Shown here: positions 17,079 to 25,667 of the stretch, one piece after another
Numbering within the stretch: position 1 is the stretch's first letter
Layout: each line of letters begins with the position of its first letter
DNA from: Metabacillus halosaccharovorans
GTDB taxonomy: Bacteria > Bacillota > Bacilli > Bacillales > Bacillaceae
NCBI RefSeq assembly: GCF_002019635.1
Contig: NZ_KV917371.1
Coordinates: 620,001-684,000, forward strand
Direction: 5' to 3'
DNA length: 64,000 nucleotides
Program-made: the position numbers and the translations under genes
Notes under the pieces: model-generated
Told to the model about the DNA's origin: nothing
The model's input: the letters and a program-made list of their open reading frames with translations, nothing else
Databases searched by the model: none

Positions 17079-18386
17079 ATGAAAAATGAAACACAACAGC
17101 ATCCAAGTTGGGTGCAGGAATACATTGATTCACCTGAGAAACAACAAATGCTTTACAAAAAAACATTAAAAATCGTGATCTTGTCACAAATTTTTGGTGG
17201 AGCAGGGCTTGCTGCAGGGATAACAGTTGGTGCCCTTCTAGCCCAGGATATGATTGGGACAGAAAGTGCTGCAGGCCTTCCGGTTGCATTGCTCACATTA
17301 GGATCTGCAGGGGCTGCATTGCTAGTTGGCCGACTTTCACAGCGTTTTGGACGGAGAATAGGTCTTGCAGCAGGTTTCTTCGCTGGTGGTCTTGGAGCCA
17401 TTGGTATTATCACAGCCTCTTTACTTAACAGTATTTTGCTATTATTCCTATCTCTTCTTATTTATGGAGCTGGTACCGCTACAAATCTATTAGCCAGATA
17501 TGCTGGTACAGACTTAGCAACACCTAAACAAAGGGCCACTGCTGTGAGCATGGCAATGGTATCAACTACTTTTGGTGCTGTAGCAGGTCCAAACCTTGTT
17601 GATGTAATGGGAAATTTTGCACAATCAATTGGTATTCCTCCATTAGCAGGTCCTTTTATCTTAGCTGCTGCTGCCTTTATTCTCGCCGGAACAGTTCTCT
17701 TCATTTTTCTTCGTCCGGATCCATTGATTGTATCGACAGCTGTTGCGAAGGCACAGGAAAAAGCGAATCGTGTACAGAAAAAGCAAACTTTAGATAACCC
17801 GAACACAAATAAAAGCGGCATCGTCGTTGGTGCAACCATTATGGTGTTAACGCAGCTCGTGATGGTGGCAATTATGACGATGACACCTATCCATATGGAA
17901 CACTATGGTCATGGGCTCAGAGCAGTAGGGTTAGTCATCGGATTCCATATAGGTGCTATGTATCTACCTTCACTTTTCACCGGAGTATTAGTAGATAAAG
18001 TGGGACGCACGGCTATGGCGATTGCTTCCGGTGCCACTCTATTATTCTCAGGCTTGGTTGCAGCTTTTGCACCTGGCCATTCAATGGGATTACTTATTTT
18101 TGCACTCATTTTGCTTGGGGTTGGTTGGAACTTTGGCTTAATAAGTGGAACAGCCCTAATCATTGATGCCACACATCCAACTACCCGTGCCAAAACACAA
18201 GGATCTGTTGATGTATTGGTTGCACTATCAGGGGCCTCCGGCAGTGCGTTATCAGGAATGGTCGTCGCACATTCCAGTTATACTGCGCTATCTCTTTCCG
18301 GAGCTGTACTCTCACTTTTACTTATACCTGTCGTTGCTTGGTCTCATGCGATTCAAAGGAAAGAAAAGGTCAACTCGTTAAGCTAA
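17079..18386 (+). CDS. MFS transporter
   Basis: 435 aa, twelve predicted helices. AAGGAGGTG sits 9 nt before the ATG at 17079; an earlier in-frame ATG at 17016 lies inside the preceding terminator and is not used. The MFS loop 2-3 motif reads GRLSQRFGRRIG. A polar cytoplasmic linker (PDPLIVSTAVAKAQEKANRV) separates the two six-helix halves. Probably a drug or metabolite exporter; substrate unknown. It has its own strong terminator. Confidence 0.88.
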   Translation: MKNETQQHPSWVQEYIDSPEKQQMLYKKTLKIVILSQIFGGAGLAAGITVGALLAQDMIGTESAAGLPVALLTLGSAGAALLVGRLSQRFGRRIGLAAGFFAGGLGAIGIITASLLNSILLLFLSLLIYGAGTATNLLARYAGTDLATPKQRATAVSMAMVSTTFGAVAGPNLVDVMGNFAQSIGIPPLAGPFILAAAAFILAGTVLFIFLRPDPLIVSTAVAKAQEKANRVQKKQTLDNPNTNKSGIVVGATIMVLTQLVMVAIMTMTPIHMEHYGHGLRAVGLVIGFHIGAMYLPSLFTGVLVDKVGRTAMAIASGATLLFSGLVAAFAPGHSMGLLIFALILLGVGWNFGLISGTALIIDATHPTTRAKTQGSVDVLVALSGASGSALSGMVVAHSSYTALSLSGAVLSLLLIPVVAWSHAIQRKEKVNSLS

Positions 18387-18390
18387 CGTA

Positions 18391-18428
18391 AAAAGACAAG
18401 ATCTCTAATCGAAGATCTTGTCTTTTTT
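18391..18428. terminator. Strong bidirectional terminator
   Basis: Stem AAAAGACAAGATCT / AGATCTTGTCTTTT with a T run. Shared by the MFS gene and the convergent DUF2798 gene. Confidence 0.9.
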
Positions 18429-18435
18429 TAAAATT

Positions 18436-18918
18436 TTATACACTTACTACCTTAGTAGATTTAACATATTTAACAAATAAAAAGCGAACCAGCGGTCCCA
18501 TAATAATGATCTGTAGAGGCAATGCCATCATAAAGTTCTTACCGAATACAGATAAATAATCTGACAAAATTGAACTCGCAGTAAATCCGTTGTGAATATA
18601 CGTTGTAACAAGGCCATAAATAGACATAAAGAAAGCCATCCCTATCACCATACAGATAGAAATTGATAGAATTGTATAAACCTTATTATTCGTCTTAGCT
18701 GTTATTTTCAAAGCTATTTTTTTGGCATTTGGCCCAACGATAAACAAATCTAGTATGAATGCAATAACAAACCCAATAAGAAAATCAGAAATCCCCTCTA
18801 TAAGTGTAAGTTCCCCTATCATTCCATTGAGATAAAAATTATAGATCGTCATAAAGAATACCATTCCAAAACACATCATAAAACCAAATTGAACACTTTC
18901 CTTCTTTGTTGTTGGCAT
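18436..18918 (-). CDS. DUF2798 family membrane protein
   Basis: 160 aa from the ATG at 18918, with AAGGAGG 8 nt upstream; the ATG at 18939 overlaps that ribosome-binding site. Four helices arise from an internal duplication: GMVFFMTIYNFYLNG and GMAFFMSIYGLVTTY begin matching halves, each ending in a V/MGP segment. This matches DUF2798 proteins, whose function is not known. Monocistronic. Confidence 0.8.
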   Translation of the reverse strand: MPTTKKESVQFGFMMCFGMVFFMTIYNFYLNGMIGELTLIEGISDFLIGFVIAFILDLFIVGPNAKKIALKITAKTNNKVYTILSISICMVIGMAFFMSIYGLVTTYIHNGFTASSILSDYLSVFGKNFMMALPLQIIIMGPLVRFLFVKYVKSTKVVSV

Positions 18919-19271
18919 TTTTTGTTCCTCCTTTTTCATACCTCTGTATTATAGAGAGTATAAAAATCCCTCGTAAGTGAACATTTTGTGAACCTTGTTT
19001 TAAAGGGTGGAGGAACAACCAACTCTTAACCTCTAATGCGTAAAGTAACAATATAGTTGTTTAATTTTTGATATTAGATCCTTCACCGTGCTTAAAAATA
19101 TATCAATAAAGTCGTTTAAAAATCTAATTTGGCGTAGTTAGCAAGTGTTTTGTCGCAATTTGCTAGTTACAAGGCATCATTGGAGAGATACTATTAAACT
19201 GTACCATTAGTAAAGAAGGACACAAATTACGCTTAAAAATACTTATGTAAATAGATAAAGGAGGCATATAT
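18919..19271. other. Gene-free stretch upstream of AraC gene
   Basis: About 350 bases without a plausible gene. An inverted repeat TAGCAA / TTGCTA near 19139-19164 could be an operator for the AraC protein. AAAGGAGG just before 19272 is its ribosome-binding site. Confidence 0.4.
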
Positions 19272-20294
19272 ATGACGTTGAATACCTCTGATCGTATTAA
19301 AATTCCGGCAGGATTTTGGGCAGGATTACGTCAATTGGGGATTGTCGCCCACGAGGTGGTTCGAAAAGCACAATTGCCAATCACCATTATTTCTGATCCA
19401 GTTGTCACCACAGCTCAATATTTCGCGATCTGGCAGGCTTATTCCGATCTCATTGATGACACTGCCACAGGAATCATCAAGCTCGCGACATCCTTTGAAA
19501 CAGATCATTTCCCCCCGACTGTCTTAGCAACTTACCATGCTCGTGACTACCGTGATGCTTTAAAGCGAATGGCCAGGTACAAACAACTGTGCCCTCCTGA
19601 AAGCATACATATCACCGAGGAAGGTGAACACTGCACAATTGAAATAAAATCATTGCATAGTGAACAACCCGGTCTGCCCATTCTAATTGGTATTACGTTG
19701 GCATTTCTACTCGAGCTTGGACGCAGGGGCACAGGTCAACCACTGGCAGCAAAGTTCGTCGAATTTTCTCCCGATTCTATTGGCGACCTACAGATACTTG
19801 AAGATTACTTCGGCTGCCGAATTCAGATCGGTACAAATTGTAACCGGTTGACTTTACATCGAGCAGATCTGGATCGTCCCTTTGTCTCGTACAATGCAGA
19901 ATTGCTGGAGATACTGACTCCCGTACTGGAACAGTCGTTGAATGAGCAGGCACGCAGCACATCAATTACTGAGACGGTCAAGTGGATCATGAAATGTAGT
20001 CTAACAGGAGGTCGCCCTGACATTCAGACTATTGCGAGCGAGTTAGGGATAAGCGATCGTACCTTGCAGCGGCGTCTTACTGAAGAAGGCACGAGCTTCA
20101 AGCATTTGTTAACAAAAGTTCGACATGAGCAGGCAAGAGAGTACCTGGCAGACCCGTCACTTGATATTAAAGAGGTCGCCTTTTTGATTGGATATGAAGA
20201 CCAAAACTCATTCTACCGCGCCTTTCACCTTTGGGAAGGTGCTACCCCTTTAAAATGGCGTACTAAACATCTCGGTTTAAACTTGATTAATTGA
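19272..20294 (+). CDS. AraC family regulator with OruR-type N-terminal domain
   Basis: 340 aa. The N-terminal half resembles the arabinose-binding-like domain of OruR/ArgR-type AraC proteins, and the C-terminal HTH_18 (residues about 235-335) shows IASELGISDRTLQRRLTEEGTSFKHLL and EVAFLIGYEDQNSFYRAFHLWEGATP. This architecture is commoner in proteobacteria. The gene is visibly richer in G and C than its neighbours, with many CGT, GCC and CTG codons, which suggests transfer. The SDR gene 98 bp downstream may be its target. Confidence 0.87.
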   Translation: MTLNTSDRIKIPAGFWAGLRQLGIVAHEVVRKAQLPITIISDPVVTTAQYFAIWQAYSDLIDDTATGIIKLATSFETDHFPPTVLATYHARDYRDALKRMARYKQLCPPESIHITEEGEHCTIEIKSLHSEQPGLPILIGITLAFLLELGRRGTGQPLAAKFVEFSPDSIGDLQILEDYFGCRIQIGTNCNRLTLHRADLDRPFVSYNAELLEILTPVLEQSLNEQARSTSITETVKWIMKCSLTGGRPDIQTIASELGISDRTLQRRLTEEGTSFKHLLTKVRHEQAREYLADPSLDIKEVAFLIGYEDQNSFYRAFHLWEGATPLKWRTKHLGLNLIN

Positions 20295-20392
20295 CTAGTT
20301 TACTTTTTGACACTGTATGAACAGCCGGATAACTTAATAATAACTAACACAATAAAAGGATTATTTTTTTAAACTAAAAGGAGCAATGTATT

Positions 20393-21187
20393 ATGGATAT
20401 GGATTTGAAAAATAAAACAGCTTTAGTCACTGGATCAACAAGAGGGATCGGTAAAGCAATTGCCATTGAACTTGCAAAAGAAGGTGTTAATGTACTAATT
20501 AATGGGCGAAATGACGAAGAGGTAGAACGAACCGTAAAAGAAATTAAGTTAGAGTTCCCTGATACCGTCCCTCAAAATGCTACTGCCGATATTGTAGATA
20601 TTCAACAAAGGGAAGCATTATTTAAAAAACATCCCCAAATCGATATCTTAGTTAACAATATGGGGATTTATGAAATTATGAAATATGAGGAAGTCGACGA
20701 TGAAGTATGGGAAAAGTATATCCGTACTAATGTTCTTTCCGCAAATGGATTATCTAAATTTTACTTACCTAAAATGATAAAAAATAATTTTGGTCGAATT
20801 ATCTTTATTGCGAGTGAGGAAGCAGTTATGCCTTCGGGACAAATGCCTCAATATTGTATGACAAAATCAATGCTATTATCATTGTCAAAAAGCCTCTCTA
20901 AATTAACAATAGGAAAAGAAGTTACTGTCAATACGATTATGCCGGGACCATCACTCTCCGAAAATGTGCAACAAATAATTGAGAGGATATACCCTAATGA
21001 AAATATGACTTTTTCAGAAAAAGAGAAAGAATTTATGACTACAAATCTACCTCAGTCTGAAATCCAACGATTTATCAAGCCAACTGAGATAGGTAGATTA
21101 ACTGCCTTTATATGTAGCCCTTATGCATCCGCTTTTAAAGGTTCTCCGATTCGTATGGATGGAGGCATGGTACCGACTATTTTCTAG
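20393..21187 (+). CDS. Short-chain dehydrogenase/reductase
   Basis: 264 aa, classical SDR. The NAD(P) motif TGSTRGIG is at residues 13-20, NNMG at 88-91, and the catalytic set is Ser141, Tyr154 and Lys158 (YCMTK). The C-terminal PGPSLSENV loop and the RMDGGM end fit oxidoreductases of the FabG-like group. AAAGGAG lies 8 nt before the ATG. It follows the AraC gene but is AT-rich like the rest of the window. Substrate unknown. Confidence 0.88.
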   Translation: MDMDLKNKTALVTGSTRGIGKAIAIELAKEGVNVLINGRNDEEVERTVKEIKLEFPDTVPQNATADIVDIQQREALFKKHPQIDILVNNMGIYEIMKYEEVDDEVWEKYIRTNVLSANGLSKFYLPKMIKNNFGRIIFIASEEAVMPSGQMPQYCMTKSMLLSLSKSLSKLTIGKEVTVNTIMPGPSLSENVQQIIERIYPNENMTFSEKEKEFMTTNLPQSEIQRFIKPTEIGRLTAFICSPYASAFKGSPIRMDGGMVPTIF

Positions 21188-21273
21188 CACTTTTTCTTTT
21201 ACTTTTATGGTGCTTTAGATGCATCACTGTGCATACTTGCTGATAAAATATTCTGTTCAGTTTGTAAAAAATA

Positions 21274-21299
21274 AGGTGAGTCATTAACTCATCTTTTTT
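21274..21299 (+). terminator. Terminator after SDR gene
   Basis: Seven-base-pair stem GGTGAGT / ACTCATC with a short loop, followed by six T. Confidence 0.7.
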
Positions 21300-21379
21300 C
21301 ATCTCCTTATGTCGTAATTTATTTTAATTCAATATTTTCTAAAGCAGAAATAAGCACTTTTCATTGTTCTGGATTTTTC

Positions 21380-21408
21380 TGGACTCTTCGTTCCGAAACC
21401 TCTATACT
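21380..21408 (+). promoter_or_regulatory. Promoter of TetR gene with operator in the spacer
   Basis: A -35-like TGGACT (21380-21385) and -10 TATACT (21403-21408) are 17 bp apart. The spacer carries TTCGTTCCGAAA (21387-21398), a TTCG-N3-CGAA dyad. The same 12 bases occur inverted before the downstream MFS gene. This is a likely autorepression site. Confidence 0.6.
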
Positions 21409-21435
21409 AATTTATATAAATGGGGGTGTTGTAAA

Positions 21436-22011
21436 TTGGGTAGAAAGATTAGTTTTAACAAAGAACATGCTTTGAATAAAGCTATGTATTTATTTTGGGA
21501 GAAAGGTTATGACGCTACATATATCTCAGATCTTATTGAAACGATGGGAATAAGTCGATCTACTCTCTACGATAGTTTTGGAGATAAGGATGAACTATTT
21601 AAACTGGTTTTAGAACATTATAAAAACTATGGCTATCGAAGAAGAAATTTACTTTTTAGTGGTATAAACACTAAAGCATCACTTAAATCCTTTTTTTATC
21701 AACAAATTGAAAAATGCTATTCAGATGACATTCCCAAAAGTTGTATTATCACTAATTCTTCACTGCTTATTGGACATATTGATCCTTCCATAGAAGAAAT
21801 ACTTATAAATGATTTTAATGAACTTGAAAAAGTGTTTAAGAAAGTCATTGAAGAAGGGAAAAAGAAAGGAGAAATTTCACAAGAGGCTAACTCTGAATTA
21901 GTTGCATATTCTTTATTAAGTTTAAATCATAGCATTAATTTAATGTCCAGATACAAAAAAGAGAAAAATCTAGCCTATCATCTAGTGGATAAGACTATTG
22001 CAGACCTATAG
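21436..22011 (+). CDS. TetR family transcriptional regulator
   Basis: 191 aa from the TTG at 21436, with GGGGGTG upstream; the frame is open further upstream but crosses the promoter. N-terminal HTH: HALNKAMYLFWEKGYDATYISDLIETMGISRSTLYDSFGDKDELF. The C-terminal half is the ligand-binding part. The matching operator motifs before this gene and before the MFS gene suggest it represses both and is released by a substrate of the exporter. Confidence 0.88.
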   Translation: MGRKISFNKEHALNKAMYLFWEKGYDATYISDLIETMGISRSTLYDSFGDKDELFKLVLEHYKNYGYRRRNLLFSGINTKASLKSFFYQQIEKCYSDDIPKSCIITNSSLLIGHIDPSIEEILINDFNELEKVFKKVIEEGKKKGEISQEANSELVAYSLLSLNHSINLMSRYKKEKNLAYHLVDKTIADL

Positions 22012-22026
22012 TCTTTCTTTTTTAAG
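21991..22026 (+). terminator. Terminator overlapping the TetR stop codon
   Basis: Stem AAGACTAT / ATAGTCTT includes the TAG stop at 22009-22011 and is followed by a T run. The MFS gene downstream therefore needs its own promoter. Confidence 0.7.
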
Positions 22027-22028
22027 TA

Positions 22029-22040
22029 TTTCGGAACGAA
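22029..22040. promoter_or_regulatory. Second copy of the TetR operator motif, upstream of MFS
   Basis: TTTCGGAACGAA is the exact reverse complement of the motif in the tetR promoter. It lies 41 bp upstream of the MFS start. Confidence 0.6.
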
Positions 22041-22080
22041 CGTACCAAAAAGATAAAAATAAACAAAAGGAATGATAACG

Positions 22081-23295
22081 TTGACTAAAAAGACAAATTT
22101 TTTAATTTTTATTTTGGCAATTAGTTGCGGATCACTTGCTACTAATATTTATTATGCTCAACCAATTGTACAATTTATTGCAAAAGATCTGAACATCTCT
22201 TCTGGTTTATCTGGATTGCTCACTACTTTGACCCAAATTGGGTATGGATTGGGATTATTTTTTATCGTACCCATGGCTGACTTATTTAAAAGTAAGAAAA
22301 TAATTATTATTCTTATCGGGCTTTCTATCTTTTCATTAATTGGTGCTCTTATTTCCACAAATGGAATTGTTTTTTTACTATTAACAACCATAATTGGCAT
22401 TGGAGCCTGTGCGGCTCAAATATTAGTTCCACTAACAATGAGGGTTGTGCCCATTGAAGAGACAGGTAAATATGTAGGGAAAGTGATGAGTGGTTTATTG
22501 ATTGGGATTATGATTGCTCGCCCATTATCTATCGGAATTACTGACTGGTTCGGCTGGAGGATGGTATTTCTATTTTCATTAATAACGCTAGTTGCCGTAT
22601 TACTGTTAATTATAAAATTTTTGCCTAACTATGAAGTTGTCTCAAATAGTAACATGTCATATTCACATTTAATTGCTTCTATGGTGAAGCTACTAATAAA
22701 TACATCTCCTTTACAACAAAGAGCTTTTTATCACGCATGTTTATTTGCAGCATTTAGTCTTTATTGGACAGTACTCCCAATTTTATTAAGGTCTGAACCA
22801 TTACATTTTTCAAATAATGAAATTGCATTAATTGGATTTGTTGCAATAGCTGGAGCTTTATTAACTCCTACTATTGGTAAAATTGCAGATAAAGGTTATA
22901 TTTTTTCAATGACTAATGTATCAATGGCGCTCGTACTTCTATCTATTGTACTTTTATTCTTTGTTCAAGATCATTCACTATTGAGTGTAATTTTAATCCT
23001 TATCTCTGGAATTAGCATCGATATTGGGGTATCAGGAAATTTATTATTAGGTCAAAAAGTTATCTTTGGGTTAAATCCCGAGATAAGAAACAGACTTAAT
23101 GGATTATATATGACTATTTTCTTTTTTGGAGGAGCCTTTGGTTCTTGGATTGGAAGTTATTCTTACTATAAAATTAATAGTGAAGTAACTTTACTCATTG
23201 GAGCAGCTTTGCCTTTAATTTCCTTATTAGTTCATTTAATAAAAAATAATACAAAAAATTTATCAAAAACCACCAAAAGTAAATACATGTTATAA
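22081..23295 (+). CDS. MFS transporter, drug-exporter type
   Basis: 404 aa with about twelve helices. The start is probably the TTG at 22081 (AAAGGAA 8 nt upstream); the ATG at 22072 almost touches that ribosome-binding site. The segment YYAQPIVQFIAKDL after helix 1 and the loop ADLFKSKK fit the YgaY-like MFS group. It is controlled by the upstream TetR through a shared operator, so it is probably an efflux pump for the inducer. Confidence 0.86.
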   Translation: MTKKTNFLIFILAISCGSLATNIYYAQPIVQFIAKDLNISSGLSGLLTTLTQIGYGLGLFFIVPMADLFKSKKIIIILIGLSIFSLIGALISTNGIVFLLLTTIIGIGACAAQILVPLTMRVVPIEETGKYVGKVMSGLLIGIMIARPLSIGITDWFGWRMVFLFSLITLVAVLLLIIKFLPNYEVVSNSNMSYSHLIASMVKLLINTSPLQQRAFYHACLFAAFSLYWTVLPILLRSEPLHFSNNEIALIGFVAIAGALLTPTIGKIADKGYIFSMTNVSMALVLLSIVLLFFVQDHSLLSVILILISGISIDIGVSGNLLLGQKVIFGLNPEIRNRLNGLYMTIFFFGGAFGSWIGSYSYYKINSEVTLLIGAALPLISLLVHLIKNNTKNLSKTTKSKYML

Positions 23296-23301
23296 ATATT
23301 A

Positions 23302-23339
23302 ATGTACCCCAAAGGTTAGAGTGAAATTTTCGGGTACAT
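23302..23339 (+). terminator. Hairpin after MFS gene
   Basis: ATGTACCC / GGGTACAT arms with a 22-nt loop; no clear T run follows, so termination is uncertain. Confidence 0.4.
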
Positions 23340-23521
23340 ACAGTAGCATTATTATATACATTAGGAGCAAAATCGTTTATCTTTATACGTTTTGGCCTAT
23401 GCTAAAAATATGATTATAACCAATACACCTCATACATCTCTCCAATGCCTTATTGCAGAATATAGTAACTGGAGCTTTTAGCCTTAATACTTTTTTAAAA
23501 AATAGTATTTGATATACAAAT

Positions 23522-23553
23522 GCTGTAACAAAACGATCGTTTTTTGTTACAGC
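23522..23553. repeat. Long dyad centred on CGATCG
   Basis: Arms GCTGTAACAAAA and TTTTGTTACAGC are perfect over 12 bp and enclose CGATCG plus two T. It lies far from any start codon. It could be an operator of a lost gene, an RNA hairpin or a small mobile-element end. Confidence 0.55.
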
Positions 23554-23938
23554 CAGTCAGATAAATACCTAATGAGAGCAAGGGGGTTATATGATTCCAG
23601 TTTCTTATTGCAGTTCATAGTAGCTTCGCTGGTATTTTGCCTTATTGGATGTCCTGCAAGAAAGTATTAATTTATATAATGAGGTATTATCAGAAATAAA
23701 AATGGAGATGTAATTTTGCTACTTTTCCAAGGTAACAAATCACTAATATTTGTGGTTCCTTAATATCATATGTTTAAATTCATTTATTGAAATGGACATG
23801 TGTTGCTTTTGTTTATAGGTATTGGGAATGGATTGGTACAAGCTTAAACTGTATATATATTTTATAAGAATTTAGTTCACATAAGTGAAGTTATCGGTAA
23901 TTAACAAGGTTAATTATTTTTTGTCTCTACCTTTTTAA

Positions 23939-23994
23939 GGAGGTTGCAAAAACAACCTCCCACTTTCCCTTTGTTAAAGGGGAAATGTGAGGTT
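23939..23994 (-). terminator. Stacked hairpins after haloperoxidase gene
   Basis: On the minus strand a CCTCACATTTCCC-type stem with small bulges is followed by TTGTTTTT. A second perfect stem, GGAGGTTG / CAACCTCC, overlaps that run. The first likely acts as the terminator of the gene ending at 24049. Confidence 0.55.
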
Positions 23995-24048
23995 ATGTTC
24001 CAAGTAAACGTTTAATCTACGACATTCACGTTCATTTCAACGCAAGCT

Positions 24049-24945
24049 CTATAAATATATTAATGGTTTGGGAACATGGATGTTTTTATTTTTATCTGTG
24101 CTAGTTTCTTTTTCATCCATTACAAGAGAAGTACAGGTATTTGAGAAGTCGAAAGAAATAAACTGATTGTAATCGTCAGGAAAAATATCTGCATTTAGGA
24201 AATTTTCAAATGGATGATCGATGGGTTTTAGATCACTATCACGTTGTGTTTTTAGGTGATTCACAATAACTGTTCCAATAAACCTCCCTAATTTTAGTCC
24301 TTCATCGTTATCTGCAGGAAAATGAACACCTGCATACAAACGACTAAGAGCATTGTCGTTAGCAATTTCCCGAAGCTTTTTTGCTTCCTTTGGAAAGAAG
24401 TAGCTTAGCACGACTTGTGCACATCCTGACATAGTGGCATGACCGGATGGATAAGTTGGAAAACGAGGTGTGCATAATAATGTTCTCATTTTTGGGTCAT
24501 ATTGATTTGGCCTTGCTACATCCCATCGATATTTTAAGTTCCACACTATGATCATTGTGTCATTTACAGCACCCTGTACAGTAGCTAATATCCTTGCTGC
24601 ATCTGTTGGACCAACTCCATACGTATCAATTAAGCGATCGATAACAGGAGTCCACTGTTTGGTAGGGACCCCTGTTCCATAATAAATCCCAATCTTTTTT
24701 TGATTAGGGGTAAGTCTCTTTAAAGTATTTTGGACGATAAGTAACTCTCTATTGAAGTCAATCAGGTTGGGATGTGTGATAGGAAGTTTCATTTTCCTTC
24801 CGTTAGGGTTAAGAAAATTTCCGTTCCTGTCTCTTTTTAAATAAACCAGAGGCCATGAGCCTGCCAAAGGGGTAACCGAATTAGAAGGTTGTTTCGCTTC
24901 TCCCGCATAAGGCACCTCAGACCATCGTAAATATTTTGTGCTCAT
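24049..24945 (-). CDS. Vanadium-dependent haloperoxidase / PAP2-type acid phosphatase-like protein
   Basis: 298 aa from the ATG at 24945, with GAGGT 9 nt upstream. All three parts of the haloperoxidase/acid phosphatase signature are complete: Lys138-x6-Arg145-Pro, PSGH at 166-169, and SR-x5-His208-xxx-Asp212. There is no signal peptide or membrane helix, so it looks cytoplasmic, or leaves by an unknown route. Members use vanadate to oxidise halides, or act as phosphatases; sequence alone does not decide which. It is isolated, with over 700 bases of empty DNA on its 3' side. Confidence 0.85.
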   Translation of the reverse strand: MSTKYLRWSEVPYAGEAKQPSNSVTPLAGSWPLVYLKRDRNGNFLNPNGRKMKLPITHPNLIDFNRELLIVQNTLKRLTPNQKKIGIYYGTGVPTKQWTPVIDRLIDTYGVGPTDAARILATVQGAVNDTMIIVWNLKYRWDVARPNQYDPKMRTLLCTPRFPTYPSGHATMSGCAQVVLSYFFPKEAKKLREIANDNALSRLYAGVHFPADNDEGLKLGRFIGTVIVNHLKTQRDSDLKPIDHPFENFLNADIFPDDYNQFISFDFSNTCTSLVMDEKETSTDKNKNIHVPKPLIYL

Positions 24946-25183
24946 CACTAAATTACCTCACATTCTTAATTTCTAAATAATTCATAGTATGAGAGAAAAG
25001 AAGAAAAGTATAGGCAAATAGGAACTAGACAGTAACTTAATTACCTCGCTTTCTTGTTCCATTTTTTCTAATTGTTTTTTATATACCTATTAGTTAACAT
25101 AACAATTCCGAGAATAATGGAATAACCAACTGATGTTTTTAAACAACTTTAAAATGTTTTAAAAGACTTTAATATCACTTAAT

Positions 25184-25654
25184 TTAATGGTGGCCTTCAT
25201 GACCACCACTCTGTGGTTTTTCATGACTTTCTAAAAATTTCACATCTTTCTCAGTTAACTTTCCAACAACAAATTGCTTTTGCGGCATGATGATGGAACC
25301 CTCGTTACTTGCATGAACTTGTACAAAATAAAGACCATCTTCATTAAAATCTTTCCTTACACTGTATATCCCATTTTTCTCTTTCTTAGCTTGCTCCATT
25401 TCATAATGAACAGTACCTTCTTGATTCCAAATTTCAAAATGGACATAATCCGCATCTTCCACCGGCTCTCCTGCTTGTGTAAGCTTTACTTTTATCGTCT
25501 CTTGTTGATTGTCAGTAAATGTTTCCGGTATATAAATGTCCAGATGAATAGGTTTTTCTTGTTTATATAATGTCACGACATCCTGTTCATTTGAACATGC
25601 CGTTAAGATCATGACAAACAAAGCAGCGATTGAATAACTAAAACTTTTTCTCAT
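25184..25654 (-). CDS. YtkA-like lipoprotein with His-rich tail
   Basis: 156 aa from the ATG at 25654 (GGGGAGAGG just upstream). A signal peptide ends in lipobox LTAC (Cys20). An immunoglobulin-like YtkA/FixH-type domain follows, with a YFVQVHAS strand near its end. The C-terminal tail SGGHEGHH is His-rich and may bind copper or another metal. It starts 13 bp after the PepSY gene stop, so the two form an operon. It probably sits on the outer face of the membrane. Confidence 0.82.
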   Translation of the reverse strand: MRKSFSYSIAALFVMILTACSNEQDVVTLYKQEKPIHLDIYIPETFTDNQQETIKVKLTQAGEPVEDADYVHFEIWNQEGTVHYEMEQAKKEKNGIYSVRKDFNEDGLYFVQVHASNEGSIIMPQKQFVVGKLTEKDVKFLESHEKPQSGGHEGHH

Positions 25655-25667
25655 TCTACCTCTCCCC

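Larger units (their letters stand above)
23296..24048. other. Long gene-free stretch
   Basis: About 750 bases without a supported gene. A 32-aa frame at 23572-23670 has one hydrophobic helix but no ribosome-binding site. Two structures stand out: a long dyad at 23522-23553 and stacked hairpins at 23939-23994 close to the haloperoxidase stop codon. Confidence 0.45.
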
